Shown here: positions 17,234 through 26,602 of the stretch, in pieces | How the letters are laid out: every line of letters starts with the position of its first letter | Position numbering within the stretch: position 1 is the stretch's first letter | Assembly (NCBI RefSeq): GCF_001469165.1 | Contig: NZ_JABX01000012.1 | Span: forward strand, 1 to 64,000 | Source: Thiohalocapsa sp. ML1 | GTDB lineage: Bacteria; Pseudomonadota; Gammaproteobacteria; Chromatiales; Chromatiaceae | Length of the DNA stretch: 64,000 nt | Direction: 5' to 3' | Translations under genes and position numbers: made by a program | Notes under the pieces: generated by a model | Told to the model about the DNA's origin: nothing | Databases searched by the model: none | The model's input: the letters and a program-made list of their open reading frames with translations, nothing else

Positions 17234-18451
17234 GTGATCCCCGTAACCGCCGCGAACCCCCGTGTCCTGTCCGGGATGCGCCCCACCGGGCGACTGCATC
17301 TCGGTCACTATCATGGTGTCCTCAAGAACTGGGTGGAGCTCCAGCACGAGCTGGAGTGCTTCTTCTTCGTCGCCGACTGGCACGCGCTCACCACCGACTA
17401 CGACGATCCCACCGGCATCCCGCAGGCCAGCTTCGACATGGTCGTGGACTGGCTCGCCGCCGGCGTCAGCGCCGGCTCATCGACCATCTTCATCCAGTCG
17501 CGGGTGCCGGAGCACGCCGAGCTGCATCTGCTGCTGTCCATGATCACCCCGCTCGGCTGGTTGGAGCGGGTGCCGACCTACAAAGACCAGCAGGAGAAGC
17601 TCAAGGGGCGGGACCTCGCCACCTACGGCTTCCTGGGCTATCCGCTGCTGCAGAGCGCGGACATCCTGATCTACAAGGCCGGCCAGGTGCCGGTGGGCGA
17701 GGACCAGGTCGCGCACGTCGAGATGACGCGTGAGATCGCCCGGCGCTTCAACCACATCTACGGGCGCGAGCCGGACTTCGAGGAGAAGGCCGAGCAGGCG
17801 AAGCGCAAGATGGGCAAGAAGAACGCGAAGCTGTTCGACCAGCTTCGCCGCAGCTATCAGGAGCAGGGCGACCAGGAGGCGCTCGGCCGCGCCCATGCGC
17901 TGCTGGAGAACCAGTCCAACATCACCGTCGGCGACCGCGAGCGGCTGCTGGGCTACCTGGAAGGCGGCGGGCGCGTGATCCTGCCCGAGCCGCAGCCGCT
18001 GCTCACCCGGGCGGCGAAAATGCCGGGGCTCGACGGGCAGAAGATGTCCAAGTCCTACGGCAACACCATTGCGCTGCGCGACGACCCGGACCTGGTGGCG
18101 CAGAAGCTCCGTACCATGCCCACCGACCCGGCGCGGGTGCGCCGCACCGACCCGGGCAACCCGGACATCTGCCCGGTCTGGCAGTTCCACCTGGTCTATT
18201 CGCCGGACGACGTGCGCGATTGGGTGCAGCAGGGCTGCCGCTCCGCCGGCATCGGCTGCATCGAATGCAAGCAGCCGGTCATCGACGCGGTGCTGGCGGA
18301 GCTCAAGCCCATGCAGGCGCGCGCCGCGCAGTTGGAGGCGGAGCCTGACATGGTGCGGAGCTTCATCAACGAGGGCTGCGAGCGTGCCCGCGATGTGGCC
18401 CGCGAGACCATGGACGAGGTCCGCCGCGCCATGTCGCTGTTACAGGGCTGA
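17234..18451 (+). CDS. trpS: tryptophanyl-tRNA synthetase
   Basis: Class I aminoacyl-tRNA synthetase charging tRNA-Trp. The HIGH-type motif is present as GRLHLGHYHG (20-29), the tryptophan/ATP-site GEDQVAHVEMTREIARRFN follows, and KMSKS appears intact in GQKMSKSYGN. At 405 residues it is longer than the roughly 330-residue enzymes of E. coli type; extra sequence lies in the middle (about 180-250, Lys/Glu-rich) and matches the longer TrpS found in several gammaproteobacteria. GTG at 17234 is used as start (GTGATCCCC), with a modest ribosome site; an ATG 14 codons in would remove conserved N-terminal residues. Eleven bases upstream of the scpA start. Confidence 0.95.
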   Translation: MIPVTAANPRVLSGMRPTGRLHLGHYHGVLKNWVELQHELECFFFVADWHALTTDYDDPTGIPQASFDMVVDWLAAGVSAGSSTIFIQSRVPEHAELHLLLSMITPLGWLERVPTYKDQQEKLKGRDLATYGFLGYPLLQSADILIYKAGQVPVGEDQVAHVEMTREIARRFNHIYGREPDFEEKAEQAKRKMGKKNAKLFDQLRRSYQEQGDQEALGRAHALLENQSNITVGDRERLLGYLEGGGRVILPEPQPLLTRAAKMPGLDGQKMSKSYGNTIALRDDPDLVAQKLRTMPTDPARVRRTDPGNPDICPVWQFHLVYSPDDVRDWVQQGCRSAGIGCIECKQPVIDAVLAELKPMQARAAQLEAEPDMVRSFINEGCERARDVARETMDEVRRAMSLLQG

Positions 18452-18461
18452 GGGCGCGGCA

Positions 18462-19331
18462 GTGGCGGAGCCGACGGCAGATACCGAGGGCACGGCGGCG
18501 GCGGCGGACGGCGCCGATGTGCTCGTGCTCGCACCGACGGCGCCCGAGGCCGAGACCCGCTACGCCTTGGTCCGCGGCGCGCCGCTGTTGAAGCTGCCCG
18601 AGGACCTGTACATACCGCCGGATGCGCTGGAGGTGTTTCTCGACGCCTTCGAGGGGCCGCTGGATCTGCTCCTGTACCTGATCCGCAAGCAGAACCTCGA
18701 CATCCTGGACATCCCCATCGCGCAGATCACCACCCAGTACATGGAGTACGTGGAGCTGATGAAGGAGATCAAGCTGGAGCTTGCGGCGGAGTATCTGGTC
18801 ATGGCCGCGATGCTCTGCGAGATCAAATCCCGCATGCTGCTGCCGCGCCCGGAGACGGCGGAGGATGAGCATGCCGACCCGCGCGCCGAGCTGGTGCGCC
18901 GACTCATGGAGTACGAGCGCTTCAAGCAGGCCGCCCAAGACCTGGACGGCCTGCCGCGGGAGGGGCGCGACACCTTTCCCGTGTATGCGGAGCTCTCGCC
19001 CGAGCACATCCGCCGCACGCCGCCGACGGTGGATCTCGCGGAGGTGCTCTCGGCCCTGCGCGATGTGCTGCGCCGGGCGGACCTGTTCAGCAGCCATCGC
19101 GTCGAGCGCGAATCCCTGTCCCTGCGCGAGCGCATGTCCCGGGTGCTGGTGGTGCTCCAGCACGGCGGCTTCGTCGCCTTCGAGGCCCTGTTCGACGTCA
19201 CCGAGGGCCGCGCCGGCGTCGTCGTCAGCTTCCTCGCCGTGCTCGAGCTGGTGAAATCCTCCGTGCTGGAGCTGGTGCAGGCGGAGGCCTACGCCCCGAT
19301 CCACGTGCGCCTGCGCGGGGGCGAGGCATGA
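18462..19331 (+). CDS. scpA: segregation and condensation protein A
   Basis: Kleisin subunit of the bacterial Smc-ScpAB condensin, bridging Smc heads and binding ScpB in the nucleoid. The conserved core begins at FLDAFEGPLDLLLYLIRKQNLDILDIPIAQIT (about 56-87). It is followed by LAAEYLVMAAMLCEIKSRMLLPRP and a C-terminal winged helix (ERMSRVLVVLQHGGFVAFEALF). Residues 1-50 are a variable Ala/Glu-rich extension. The GTG at 18462 lies 10 bases after trpS; the open frame extends upstream into trpS but without homology. Its stop overlaps the scpB start by four bases, indicating coupled translation of the two subunits. Confidence 0.94.
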   Translation: MAEPTADTEGTAAAADGADVLVLAPTAPEAETRYALVRGAPLLKLPEDLYIPPDALEVFLDAFEGPLDLLLYLIRKQNLDILDIPIAQITTQYMEYVELMKEIKLELAAEYLVMAAMLCEIKSRMLLPRPETAEDEHADPRAELVRRLMEYERFKQAAQDLDGLPREGRDTFPVYAELSPEHIRRTPPTVDLAEVLSALRDVLRRADLFSSHRVERESLSLRERMSRVLVVLQHGGFVAFEALFDVTEGRAGVVVSFLAVLELVKSSVLELVQAEAYAPIHVRLRGGEA

Positions 19332-20077
19332 GCGGCGGCGACTGGGAGCAGTCCGGACTTGAGGACGACGACGGCGACATCGCGCGGCTGAACGCGCTGA
19401 CGCTCGCCGCGCCGGACGTGAAGCTCGTCGTCGAAGGGGCGCTGATGGCGGCCGGTGCGCCGCTGACGCTGGACCAGATCCTGGCCCTCTACCCGGAGGA
19501 GCGCCGCCCGGCCCGCGACGAGATCAAGACCGCCGTCGCCGAGCTGATGGACGACTACGCCGGCCGCGGCATCGAGCTGGTGGAGGTCGCGGGCGGCTGG
19601 CGCATCCAGGTGCGCCGCCTGGTGGCGCCCTGGGTCGCGCGGCTCTGGGACGAGAAGCCGCAGCGCTATTCCCGCGCGCTGCTGGAGACCCTCGCGCTCA
19701 TCGCCTATCGTCAGCCCATCACCCGCGGCGAGATCGAGGACATCCGCGGCGTCGCCGTCAGCACCCAGATCGTCAAGACCCTGACCGAGCGCGAGTGGGT
19801 CCGCGTCGTCGGCCACCGCGACGTGCCGGGCCGCCCGGCGCTGTTCGCGACCACGCGCCGCTTTCTCGACTATTTCGGCCTGCGCTCGCTGAACGACCTG
19901 CCGCCGCTCGCCGAGCTGCGCGACCCGGCCTTCTTCGGCGAGCAGTTGGACGCCGCGTTCGACGCCGCCGTGGCGTCCGCCGCCGCCGAGGCCGGCGTCA
20001 CCGCGGCGCTGCCGGACGCAGCAGCGGCGCCGGCGTCCGGCAGCGCCGCCGCAGCACCTCAAGATGCAAGCCGATGA
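19328..20077 (+). CDS. scpB: segregation and condensation protein B
   Basis: Kite-family partner of ScpA in the Smc complex; forms dimers of tandem winged helices. Typical elements are VVEGALMAAGAPLTLDQILALY, GIELVEVAGGWRIQVR, and ETLALIAYRQPITRGEIEDIRGV with the following RPALFATTRRFLDYFGL. The C-terminal 50 residues are Ala-rich and probably disordered. It overlaps scpA by ATGA at its start and rluB by ATGA at its end, giving a tightly coupled trio. Length 249 residues, within the normal range for gammaproteobacterial ScpB. Confidence 0.94.
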   Translation: MSGGDWEQSGLEDDDGDIARLNALTLAAPDVKLVVEGALMAAGAPLTLDQILALYPEERRPARDEIKTAVAELMDDYAGRGIELVEVAGGWRIQVRRLVAPWVARLWDEKPQRYSRALLETLALIAYRQPITRGEIEDIRGVAVSTQIVKTLTEREWVRVVGHRDVPGRPALFATTRRFLDYFGLRSLNDLPPLAELRDPAFFGEQLDAAFDAAVASAAAEAGVTAALPDAAAAPASGSAAAAPQDASR

Positions 20078-21027
20078 ACAACGATAGACCCGGCCGCCGG
20101 CCGCCACGGCCCGGCACCACCCGCACGGCGAACAAAGGCGCGGGGCCGCCGGAGCGCCCCGCGCCACGCTCGGGCAATCAGCGGCCCGCGCCCGCGGAGC
20201 CCGTGCGCCTGCAGAAGGTGCTCGCCGAGGCCGGCCTCGGCAGCCGGCGCACGCTGGAGGTCTGGATCAGCGACGGGCGCGTGCGCGTCAACGGCCACGT
20301 CGCCAAGCTCGGCGACCGCGTGCTGCCCAGCGACCGCATCAGCGTAGACGGAGAGCCGTTGAAGCGCCGCTCCCCGCGCCGGGCGGAGATTCGCGTGCTC
20401 GCCTACCACAAGCCCGAGGGCGAGGTCGTCACCCGCCGCGATCCGGACGGTCGCCCCACCATCTTCCGCAGCCTGCCCGGCATCCGCGACGGGCGCTGGA
20501 TCACCGTCGGCCGGCTCGACCTCAACACCGCCGGGCTCCTGCTCGTCACCAACCACGGCGAGCTCGCGAACCGCCTCATGCACCCCGCCCGCCAGGTGGA
20601 GCGCGAGTACGCCGTGCGCATCCATGGCGACGTGCCCGACCATGCCCTGGAGCGCCTGGTGCAGGGCGTGGAGCTGGACGACGGCCCGGCGCGCTTCGAG
20701 GAGATCGTCGAATCCGGCGGCAGCGGCCAAAACCGCTGGTACCACGTGCTGCTGCTGGAGGGCCGCAACCGCGAGGTGCGCCGGCTCTGGGAGGCCGTCG
20801 GCTGCACGGTGAGCCGCCTCAAGCGCGTGCGCTACGGCAACGTCATCCTCGGTGCCCGCCCCCTGCCCGGACAATGGCGCGAGCTGACGCCGGAAGAGCT
20901 AGACGGGCTGCTCGCCATCGCCGGCCTGCCGCCGCTGCCGGGCCGAAAGCGCGCCCCCGGCGGCCGCAACCTTTGGGGCCGCCCGCAGGGCAGACCCGGC
21001 CGGGGCTCGGCCCGGGACGACGATTAG
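20074..21027 (+). CDS. rluB: 23S rRNA pseudouridine synthase RluB
   Basis: RsuA-family pseudouridine synthase predicted to modify 23S rRNA (position 2605 in E. coli numbering). The 317-residue protein has a basic Pro/Arg-rich N-terminus (1-42), an S4 RNA-binding domain (RLQKVLAEAGLGSRRTLEVWI, about 45-65, to about 100) and the catalytic domain. The active-site Asp149 lies in GRLDLNTAGLL. Further motifs are RQVEREYAVRI and EGRNREVRRLWEAVG. The C-terminus is again Gly/Arg-rich. Start is the ATG overlapping the scpB stop. scpB-rluB linkage is usual. RluB is preferred over RluE/RsuA because of the S4 domain together with this context. Confidence 0.92.
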   Translation: MNNDRPGRRPPRPGTTRTANKGAGPPERPAPRSGNQRPAPAEPVRLQKVLAEAGLGSRRTLEVWISDGRVRVNGHVAKLGDRVLPSDRISVDGEPLKRRSPRRAEIRVLAYHKPEGEVVTRRDPDGRPTIFRSLPGIRDGRWITVGRLDLNTAGLLLVTNHGELANRLMHPARQVEREYAVRIHGDVPDHALERLVQGVELDDGPARFEEIVESGGSGQNRWYHVLLLEGRNREVRRLWEAVGCTVSRLKRVRYGNVILGARPLPGQWRELTPEELDGLLAIAGLPPLPGRKRAPGGRNLWGRPQGRPGRGSARDDD

Positions 21028-21753
21028 CCTCGGCGCAATCGCCGGCACAAACCGCTCCCCGCGCAGTTCCACTGCCGCCGGCGCCGATCCGCCCCGATCT
21101 GCGCTTGCTCCAACTGATCTGGGTAGATGGACCAGTGGCCGGCGCTCTGTTCAGCGCGGGTTGACATGCTCTCGTATAGGGGAGTCCGTCTCGCCGTGGG
21201 CCTTGATCATCGTTCTGGCCGCCATGACCCGAGGTCCTGCTCGTGACACCGCTCCTGCGTGTCACGCCTTCTTCGGCGCTCTGCGCCCCGCGGGGTGTGA
21301 CGGGGCGACGAGGTCGGCACCGGCCTTGGAACAGCGAGCGCGGCGGGTGGGCGCGGAGCGCCGGGAGGCGGTGACACCGCGGGAGCGGTGTCACCAGAGA
21401 AAGGTCGTCGCGGACGTGAGGTTCTTCCGCTGACTTATTCATGGTCTGTCCCGGAATACCCCCGAGGACCCGCATCCTCTGCGATTGCGCCGCCGCGGTG
21501 CCGGCATGATTGCGCCTGCGCGATATGCCGGCACCGGTGTCTTGCCGGCTCCAGGCCGGCGTCGCTCACCAACCAGAAACCGCCGGGTCCGCCGCCGGAC
21601 CGGGCGATCTCCCCGCCAGGCCAGTTGACGTCCGGCACCGGCGCGCGGTGGATGATGAGGGCGTCCATGCCCGGGCGGGTGGTTGCCGGAGAGCATCCCC
21701 GCAGCGCGCGATGTGACGCGCCGCAGCCATGCGGCGCACCGCACGAGCTGCCG
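21028..21753. other. 726-base gene-free region with an inverted-repeat element
   Basis: Between rluB and the convergent end of prsT. It holds the inverted-repeat element at 21243-21394 (listed separately). Several short open frames exist on both strands, but none has a ribosome site, family motif or typical codon pattern. Sequence around 21500-21680 looks like decayed coding or repeat material; I could not identify its source. Confidence 0.55.
21243..21394. repeat. GTGACACCGCTCC inverted-repeat element
   Basis: GTGACACCGCTCCTGCG (21243-21259) has a near-perfect inverted partner at 21378-21394. The distal end is itself a perfect 10-bp-stem hairpin (GTGACACCGC GGGA GCGGTGTCAC, 21371-21394). 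The internal GGCGCTCTGCGCCCCG motif recurs with GACACCGCTCC in a shorter copy at 61711-61770. Confidence 0.75.
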
Positions 21754-24618
21754 TCAGCGTGGCAAGCCGGCCCGCATCCCGGCGGCTTCGGTGCGCCCTT
21801 CGAAGGCGTCGCTGGAGCCGAGCAACTGATCCAGCACGACGCGCGCCTCGTCATGCCGCCCGCCGGCCGTCAGCGCGCGGGCGTAGCCCATCTGCACGGC
21901 GGGGTCCTGCGGCAAGGCCTCGGCGGCTTTGCGAAGCAGGTCGATAGCGCCCGGGAGGTCGCCCTCATCCTGGCGAACGCGGCCCATGACGTACTGGATC
22001 TTCGGGTTGTCCGGGGCCACGGCGTAGGCGTCGCGCGCGTAGCGCTTCGCCTCCGCCACCCGGCCCGTTTGCACGAGGCTCCAGGCCGTGCCGGCTTCCA
22101 GCACCGGTGAGCGCTGTGCGCCGTTCTGCAGCGCCGCGGACAGCGTGGCCGCGGCGCTTTCCATATCGCCGCCGAACAGTTGCAGGGTGCCCAGTTGGAA
22201 CCGCGCGAAGTTGTCGTTCGGATGTTGCCGCGACCACTCGGACAGCGTTTCGAGCGCCGCCGGGCGCTCTCCTGCATCCCATTGGAGCCGTGCGAGCGTT
22301 GCGGCGGAGTCGGCGCTGCCCGCTGCCGCGTGCGCTGCTGCGAGCATCTCGATCGCCTCCTGCTGCTTGCCAAGCCGCGACGCCAGCAAAGCGCGCAGCT
22401 CCACCACGCGGGGGTCGAGAGGGTCTGACTCGATGAGGCTCAGAATGTCCTTTATCTCCGCTTGCGCCGTCTCGGCGGTCGCGCCCGGCCGGACCAGGGC
22501 CAGCCGGTTGCGCGTTGCGCGCAGGTCCAAGCGCTCCGGCGCTAGGACCAGGGCGGCTTCGATGGCGCTGGCTGCATTGGCGTAGTCGTTGTTCCGCTCA
22601 TAGGCCTTGGCCAGCGCCGCCTGTGCGTCGGGCGCGTCCGGACGGAGCTCCACGAGGCGGCGAAAGGTCTCGATGGCGGCGGCGGGTCGGTCGGCCATGA
22701 GCTCCGCCTGCCCGCGCAGCGCGATGGTCTCAGGCGCCTCCATCGCCGCCAGCGGGTCGAGGTAGGCGAGCGCCTTCATCGGCTGAGCGAGCTGAAGGTG
22801 AATCCTGGCCAGCGCCGCCTTCACCGGCCCGTTTTGCGGGTTGCTCCTGAGCTCGTCTTCCAGCAGGTGAACGGCCTTGTACGGATTGCCGCTCGCCGCC
22901 TCCAGCGCGGCCAGGTTGGCGAGCCGCACGGCATCGTTGGGGTAGCGCTCGCGCAGCGACTCGATGATGCGGCGTGCGCCGTCTACGTCCTGCTTGCGCA
23001 AGCGCACCTCGGCGAGTCCGGTGAGGGCGTTCGGATCATCGGGGCGGGCTTCCAGCACCTCTTGCAAGGCTTGCTCGGCGGCGTCCAGCTCGCCATTGCC
23101 GAGATAGCCGAGCCCCGCGATCAGCGCCGCATCGGGCGTACGCGGGCTGCCGCCGGCCTGCGCCTGCTCGATCCGGGCGACGGCCTTGCCCGCGTCCCCC
23201 GCGGCGATGTGGGCCTGAGCCAGGAGCCAGGGAATCTCGCCCAACTGCGGCGCCTCCTGCGCCAGCCGTTCCAGCTCCGTGATGGCCTGGGCGCGGTCCG
23301 CGGTGAACAGCTCCGCGGCCGCGAGCTGTGCCCGCAGTGCGGCACTGTCCGGGCGCAGGTCGACGGCCTGACGCAGGTAGCCGACGCCCTCGCCGATCCG
23401 CTCGGACCGCATGGCAGCCTGGCCGAGCAGCGCGAGCAGGGCCGGGTCTGCTGCGGCCTGCTCCATGACGGGGGTCAGCGCGGCGTAGGCCGCAGCCGCA
23501 TCGCCCATGCGCAACAGGCTGCGGGCGAGATAAGCACGCCCGGCCAGATCCTCCGGCATCGCGTTGACATATTTGGTGAGGTGCGAAACCGCCTCCTCGT
23601 CGGCGCCGAGCCGATGGCTCGCCGCGCCGGCGACGAGCAGCGCCGGCGCACTGCCGGTGGCCGCGGCGACCTTGCGGGCGAGCGTCTGCGCTGCTGCCAG
23701 ATCGCCATCGCGGTAGGCGACGATGCTCTGAATCTGCAGCGCCTGGGCGTCGTCGGGCAGCACCTGCAGCACTTGCCGGAGGTTCTCTTTGCCGGCCTCC
23801 GAGCTGCCCTCCGCGAGCTGGGCTCCCGCCAAGTACAGCCGCCGCCGCGTCTGCCAGGGCTCAAGGTCCACCGATGCCTGCAGCGCCGCCACGGCAGCGG
23901 CGGTGTCCGCCCGTTGCAGATGGACCAGTCCCTGCACCCAGAGCAGCTCGCTCTCATCGGCCGCCACGCCGCCGGCATCGGCGTCGCGCAGGAAGCCCTC
24001 GGCGGCATCGAGATCCTGCTCGCTCAGGCTCAGCAGCGCCAGCTTCGCGAGCGCCGGGGCGTACCCGGGTTGCGCCGTCAGCGCCGCGCCCAATGCTGCC
24101 CGCGCCGTCTCCGGCTCGCCGTGCCCGAGGTGCGCCTGTGCGCGCAAGGTCTCGGCCGCGGCCTTCGCCGCCGCGGCGGGGGCCTGCGCCGAGTCCAGAT
24201 TGGCGAGCACGTCATCGAACTGACCGAGCAGCAGCCGTGCGCGCGCCTGTGCCAGTCGGATCTCGAAGCCATCCGTGCCGAGTGCGAGCGCCCTGTCGAG
24301 GGCCGAGATGGCCGCCGCGCCCTCCCCGGCGTCGAGATACAGCAGGCCCAGTGCATAGCGCAGGTCCGGATCATTCGGGCGCTCCTGTATCGCCTGCTTC
24401 AGCACCACCACCGCGCCGTTCAGGTTGCCCTTGTCGCGATACGACTCGGCCTTGATGATTTCGGGAGTCGCGCCGGTGCCGGGCTCTGCCGCAATTGCCG
24501 GGGTGGCGGTCGCGGTCAGCAGCAGCAGGGCGGCGATGCTGCAGGACAAGGCGCTGCGCCGCCGCGCCGACGGCGTTGCCGAGAGCGGGTATGTGTTGAA
24601 CTCTGCTGTGGCCTTCAT
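21754..24618 (-). CDS. prsT: PEP-CTERM system TPR-repeat protein PrsT
   Basis: A 954-residue exported protein with a signal peptide (Arg-rich then ALSCSIAALLLLTATATPAIAAEPG, to about 44) and essentially continuous TPR units to the C-terminus. An ESYRDKGNLNGAVVVLKQAI start to the first repeat and the overall length match PrsT, the large TPR protein that accompanies exosortase/PEP-CTERM and exopolysaccharide systems. TPRs probably scaffold export or polymer assembly in the periplasm. The ATG at 24618 has GGAG nearby and begins the signal peptide; the frame upstream to 24801 is not signal-like. The two PEP-CTERM genes next to it support the call. No exosortase, PrsK or PrsR is within the window. 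Confidence 0.88.
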   Translation of the reverse strand: MKATAEFNTYPLSATPSARRRSALSCSIAALLLLTATATPAIAAEPGTGATPEIIKAESYRDKGNLNGAVVVLKQAIQERPNDPDLRYALGLLYLDAGEGAAAISALDRALALGTDGFEIRLAQARARLLLGQFDDVLANLDSAQAPAAAAKAAAETLRAQAHLGHGEPETARAALGAALTAQPGYAPALAKLALLSLSEQDLDAAEGFLRDADAGGVAADESELLWVQGLVHLQRADTAAAVAALQASVDLEPWQTRRRLYLAGAQLAEGSSEAGKENLRQVLQVLPDDAQALQIQSIVAYRDGDLAAAQTLARKVAAATGSAPALLVAGAASHRLGADEEAVSHLTKYVNAMPEDLAGRAYLARSLLRMGDAAAAYAALTPVMEQAAADPALLALLGQAAMRSERIGEGVGYLRQAVDLRPDSAALRAQLAAAELFTADRAQAITELERLAQEAPQLGEIPWLLAQAHIAAGDAGKAVARIEQAQAGGSPRTPDAALIAGLGYLGNGELDAAEQALQEVLEARPDDPNALTGLAEVRLRKQDVDGARRIIESLRERYPNDAVRLANLAALEAASGNPYKAVHLLEDELRSNPQNGPVKAALARIHLQLAQPMKALAYLDPLAAMEAPETIALRGQAELMADRPAAAIETFRRLVELRPDAPDAQAALAKAYERNNDYANAASAIEAALVLAPERLDLRATRNRLALVRPGATAETAQAEIKDILSLIESDPLDPRVVELRALLASRLGKQQEAIEMLAAAHAAAGSADSAATLARLQWDAGERPAALETLSEWSRQHPNDNFARFQLGTLQLFGGDMESAAATLSAALQNGAQRSPVLEAGTAWSLVQTGRVAEAKRYARDAYAVAPDNPKIQYVMGRVRQDEGDLPGAIDLLRKAAEALPQDPAVQMGYARALTAGGRHDEARVVLDQLLGSSDAFEGRTEAAGMRAGLPR

Positions 24619-24803
24619 GCCGGGACTCCAGGGTCTATAGGGTCTAGTCGATTGGCCGGGCTGTCTGGTGCTTGATGTCGCTGTCGTACTCGCACGGCAC
24701 CCGCTGACGACAGCGATTACCAAAGCGAGACGCTCTTCGCCGTCGCGACTGTCGGAATGCAAGCGAGTAAGAATCCCTCTAAAACACCGCGCGCTGCGCA
24801 ATC

Positions 24804-24832
24804 AAAAAAAATGCGGGGCATCCTGCCCCGCT
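24804..24832 (-). terminator. rho-independent terminator of the first PEP-CTERM gene
   Basis: Read on the minus strand: an 8-bp GC stem (GCGGGGCA / TGCCCCGC, 24813-24831, loop TCC) followed by eight Ts (24804-24811), 51 bases downstream of the PEP-CTERM gene stop. Confidence 0.85.
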
Positions 24833-24882
24833 CGCCAGCCGCTCCGTCCATGAGCGCTTGCCGGCTGACTCGCCGTGAGCGC

Positions 24883-25605
24883 TTACGCCTTCGTGCTGCG
24901 GCGGCGACGGAGCGCCGCGAGACCGATCAGGCCCGCCCCGATCAGCGTAGTCGAGATGGGCTCCGGAATTCGCGTTTGCTCGAAAACATTGGTCACGCTG
25001 TTGATGCTATCCGCATCAGTCACATTCACTTCCTCACTCACCCAAATCGCGCGCGGATTTGGCACGAGGGGGGCGTCCACCCCGCCGCCGCTTGAGGTCA
25101 GCGTCGCGAGCAAGTCCCCCGGCGCATCGTCACCCAAGGGATCGTACTCGTAGACGCGCTTAGTTACTGATGTGTCGGTGTCCGCATCCGGTTTGTCGAC
25201 GTCCAAATCTACCTTCGTGAAGACCTTGTCTTCGTCGAGGATCACTCCGGTATAGTCGAACGTAAAGAAACCAGTACCGGGGAACGGTTGAACCGGCGGC
25301 GACAGATTGATCTGCTGTGTCAGCAGCCCTGGGCCAGTCGCGTTGAAGGAGACTTGGATCCCTTCCGCGACGGCTTGGGTAAGATCGTTATCGATCGACT
25401 TAAGCGTCCATACCTTGTCGTTAACAAGGCAGCCGCTATCACCACGTTGAAACCAGTCCCACATGCTGAAAAGCGCTGGGGTGCCATTTACTTCGTTATA
25501 GCAATCCGTGTCGTTAGGGTCCGAGAAGGCGTGTGCCATCTGCATGCCGCTCAAGCTGCCCGCAAGCAGAATGCCGAGCGCGGTGAATTTCGTCATCGTG
25601 TTCAT
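24883..25605 (-). CDS. PEP-CTERM exported protein
   Basis: A 240-residue secreted protein with a signal peptide (about 1-26, ALGILLAGSLSGMQMAHA) and a C-terminal PEP-CTERM sorting signal: IPEPISTTLIGAGLIGLAALRRRR at about 213-236, that is PEP motif, hydrophobic helix and Arg-rich end. Exosortase would cleave at this tag and release or anchor the protein, typically in the extracellular matrix. The mature part is Asp/Thr-rich with a beta-sandwich look, and has two Cys near the N-terminus (about 35 and 59) that may form a disulfide. GAGGTAAGAC precedes the ATG at 25605. A sigma-54-like promoter lies at 25842-25857 and a terminator follows the gene, so it is probably monocistronic. Confidence 0.88.
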   Translation of the reverse strand: MNTMTKFTALGILLAGSLSGMQMAHAFSDPNDTDCYNEVNGTPALFSMWDWFQRGDSGCLVNDKVWTLKSIDNDLTQAVAEGIQVSFNATGPGLLTQQINLSPPVQPFPGTGFFTFDYTGVILDEDKVFTKVDLDVDKPDADTDTSVTKRVYEYDPLGDDAPGDLLATLTSSGGGVDAPLVPNPRAIWVSEEVNVTDADSINSVTNVFEQTRIPEPISTTLIGAGLIGLAALRRRRSTKA

Positions 25606-25841
25606 GTCTTACCTCATTGAGATTCGAAATAGATCCAATGCTTCTGTCACGCGCCCGGCTCTGTCGGGCCGCGTGGCGGTGATGCGGGCATGGTCGGCGC
25701 GGTCTCCCTGCGGGGGATGCGTCCGTGCGCTGAAGCCTCTCCTTAGGAAGCACCCAGTTGCCGGCGCCTTTCGGCGCCGGACTCACGTGGCGGCGCTTCC
25801 GCTGCTGCCCGCGACGCCCATTCCTCGCACGCCACAAGGGA

Positions 25842-25857
25842 ATACAGTTCTCGTGCC
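25842..25857 (-). promoter_or_regulatory. sigma-54-like promoter of PEP-CTERM gene 1
   Basis: Minus-strand reading GGCACGAGAACTGTAT, preceded by T, resembles the -24/-12 consensus TGGCACG-N4-TTGCW with two mismatches in the -12 part. The same 16 bases occur upstream of the second PEP-CTERM gene. Predicted leader is about 225 nt. RpoN with PrsK/PrsR control of PEP-CTERM genes is known in other genera; applying it here is inference. Confidence 0.6.
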
Positions 25858-26280
25858 AGCGCCTGTGAGTGTCTCCACTAAACGCGCATGGGGGATTCTC
25901 GATAATTGCTTATGTCCCTGAAAAATAGACTGTTCATGCGCGTGGTTTGGGTCGAGCGAGGTGCCTGAATCCGTCGATCACTCCTCACCCGCGGGCGTCA
26001 ACGCAAGTCAGGTGTAATGCCCGTTTTACAGCGGCCCCTTTCGTGAGCATTCTAAAGCCCTGGATATATGCAAGCTGTCAGTGACAGCGAGATAGGCGGC
26101 ATAGGGGAAACGCCTCTCCGGCTCTGAGTAAGACAATGAGCGGATTGAACAGGCAGGGTTTTCGGACTGTAAAAAAAGCTGACACATGCGGGTCGGTCCG
26201 GGCGTCGCTCAGGGAATGCCGCATTTCGTGAGCGAGGTCATCGGGAAAGCACCGAGCGCCGAGGGACTCCCGGTTACGTG

Positions 26281-26405
26281 ATGCCGCAACGGCGCCAAAG
26301 GCTTGCAGATGAGCCAAGTTTCTTGGTGATAAGGCGCTTGAGGGCAAGAGAGCCGAGGGCTGAGCGGCCAAGGGAGCCCGCTTTTGGTCCTCGGCCCTTT
26401 GATTC
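26281..26405. repeat. interspersed repeat family, copy 4 (modules A+B)
   Basis: Module A (GGCGCCAAAGGCTTGCAGATG then AGCCAAGTTTCTTGG) is followed by AAGGCGCTTG (as in copy 3) and a partly decayed module B with GAGCCGAGGGC and CCTCGGCCC ends. It lies in the non-coding region between the PEP-CTERM genes. Confidence 0.85.
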
Positions 26406-26444
26406 GGATCGAGTGAGCGCCGCGAAACCCGGCGTCCAGGGCAG

Positions 26445-26602
26445 CGAAATCGCTATCGGGATCGCTATCGGGATCGACACGACATGACACGGGGCTACGG
26501 GAAGCTTGATGTCTACCGTCTTTCGATCGGTTGGTCAGCGCATCTGTGGCGATGAGCGGCGCGATTTCGATGCCGATTTCGATACCGATTTCGATTTCGA
26601 TG
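26445..26602. repeat. MITE-like element, copy A
   Basis: About 158 bp. The left end has CGAAATCGCTATCGGGATCG units and the right end GATTTCGATACC...GATTTCGAT, forming terminal inverted repeats. Internal sequence (GACACGACATGACAC, AAGCTTGATGTCTACC, TTTCGATCGG, GGCGATGAGCGGCGCGATTTCGATG) matches copy B at 46863-47023. No open frame of note, hence non-autonomous. Confidence 0.8.

Noticed and set aside
21435-21854. 139-residue minus-strand frame between prsT and rluB
   Set aside because: Overlaps the end of prsT in another frame and has no start signal; possibly a decayed fragment, not a supportable gene.
22798-24675. 625-residue frame antisense to prsT
   Set aside because: Opposite to clear TPR repeats; repetitive content reflects the TPR codons.
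26078-26371. 97-residue minus-strand frame near the PEP-CTERM genes
   Set aside because: Largely the translation of repeat copy 4 and adjoining non-coding DNA.
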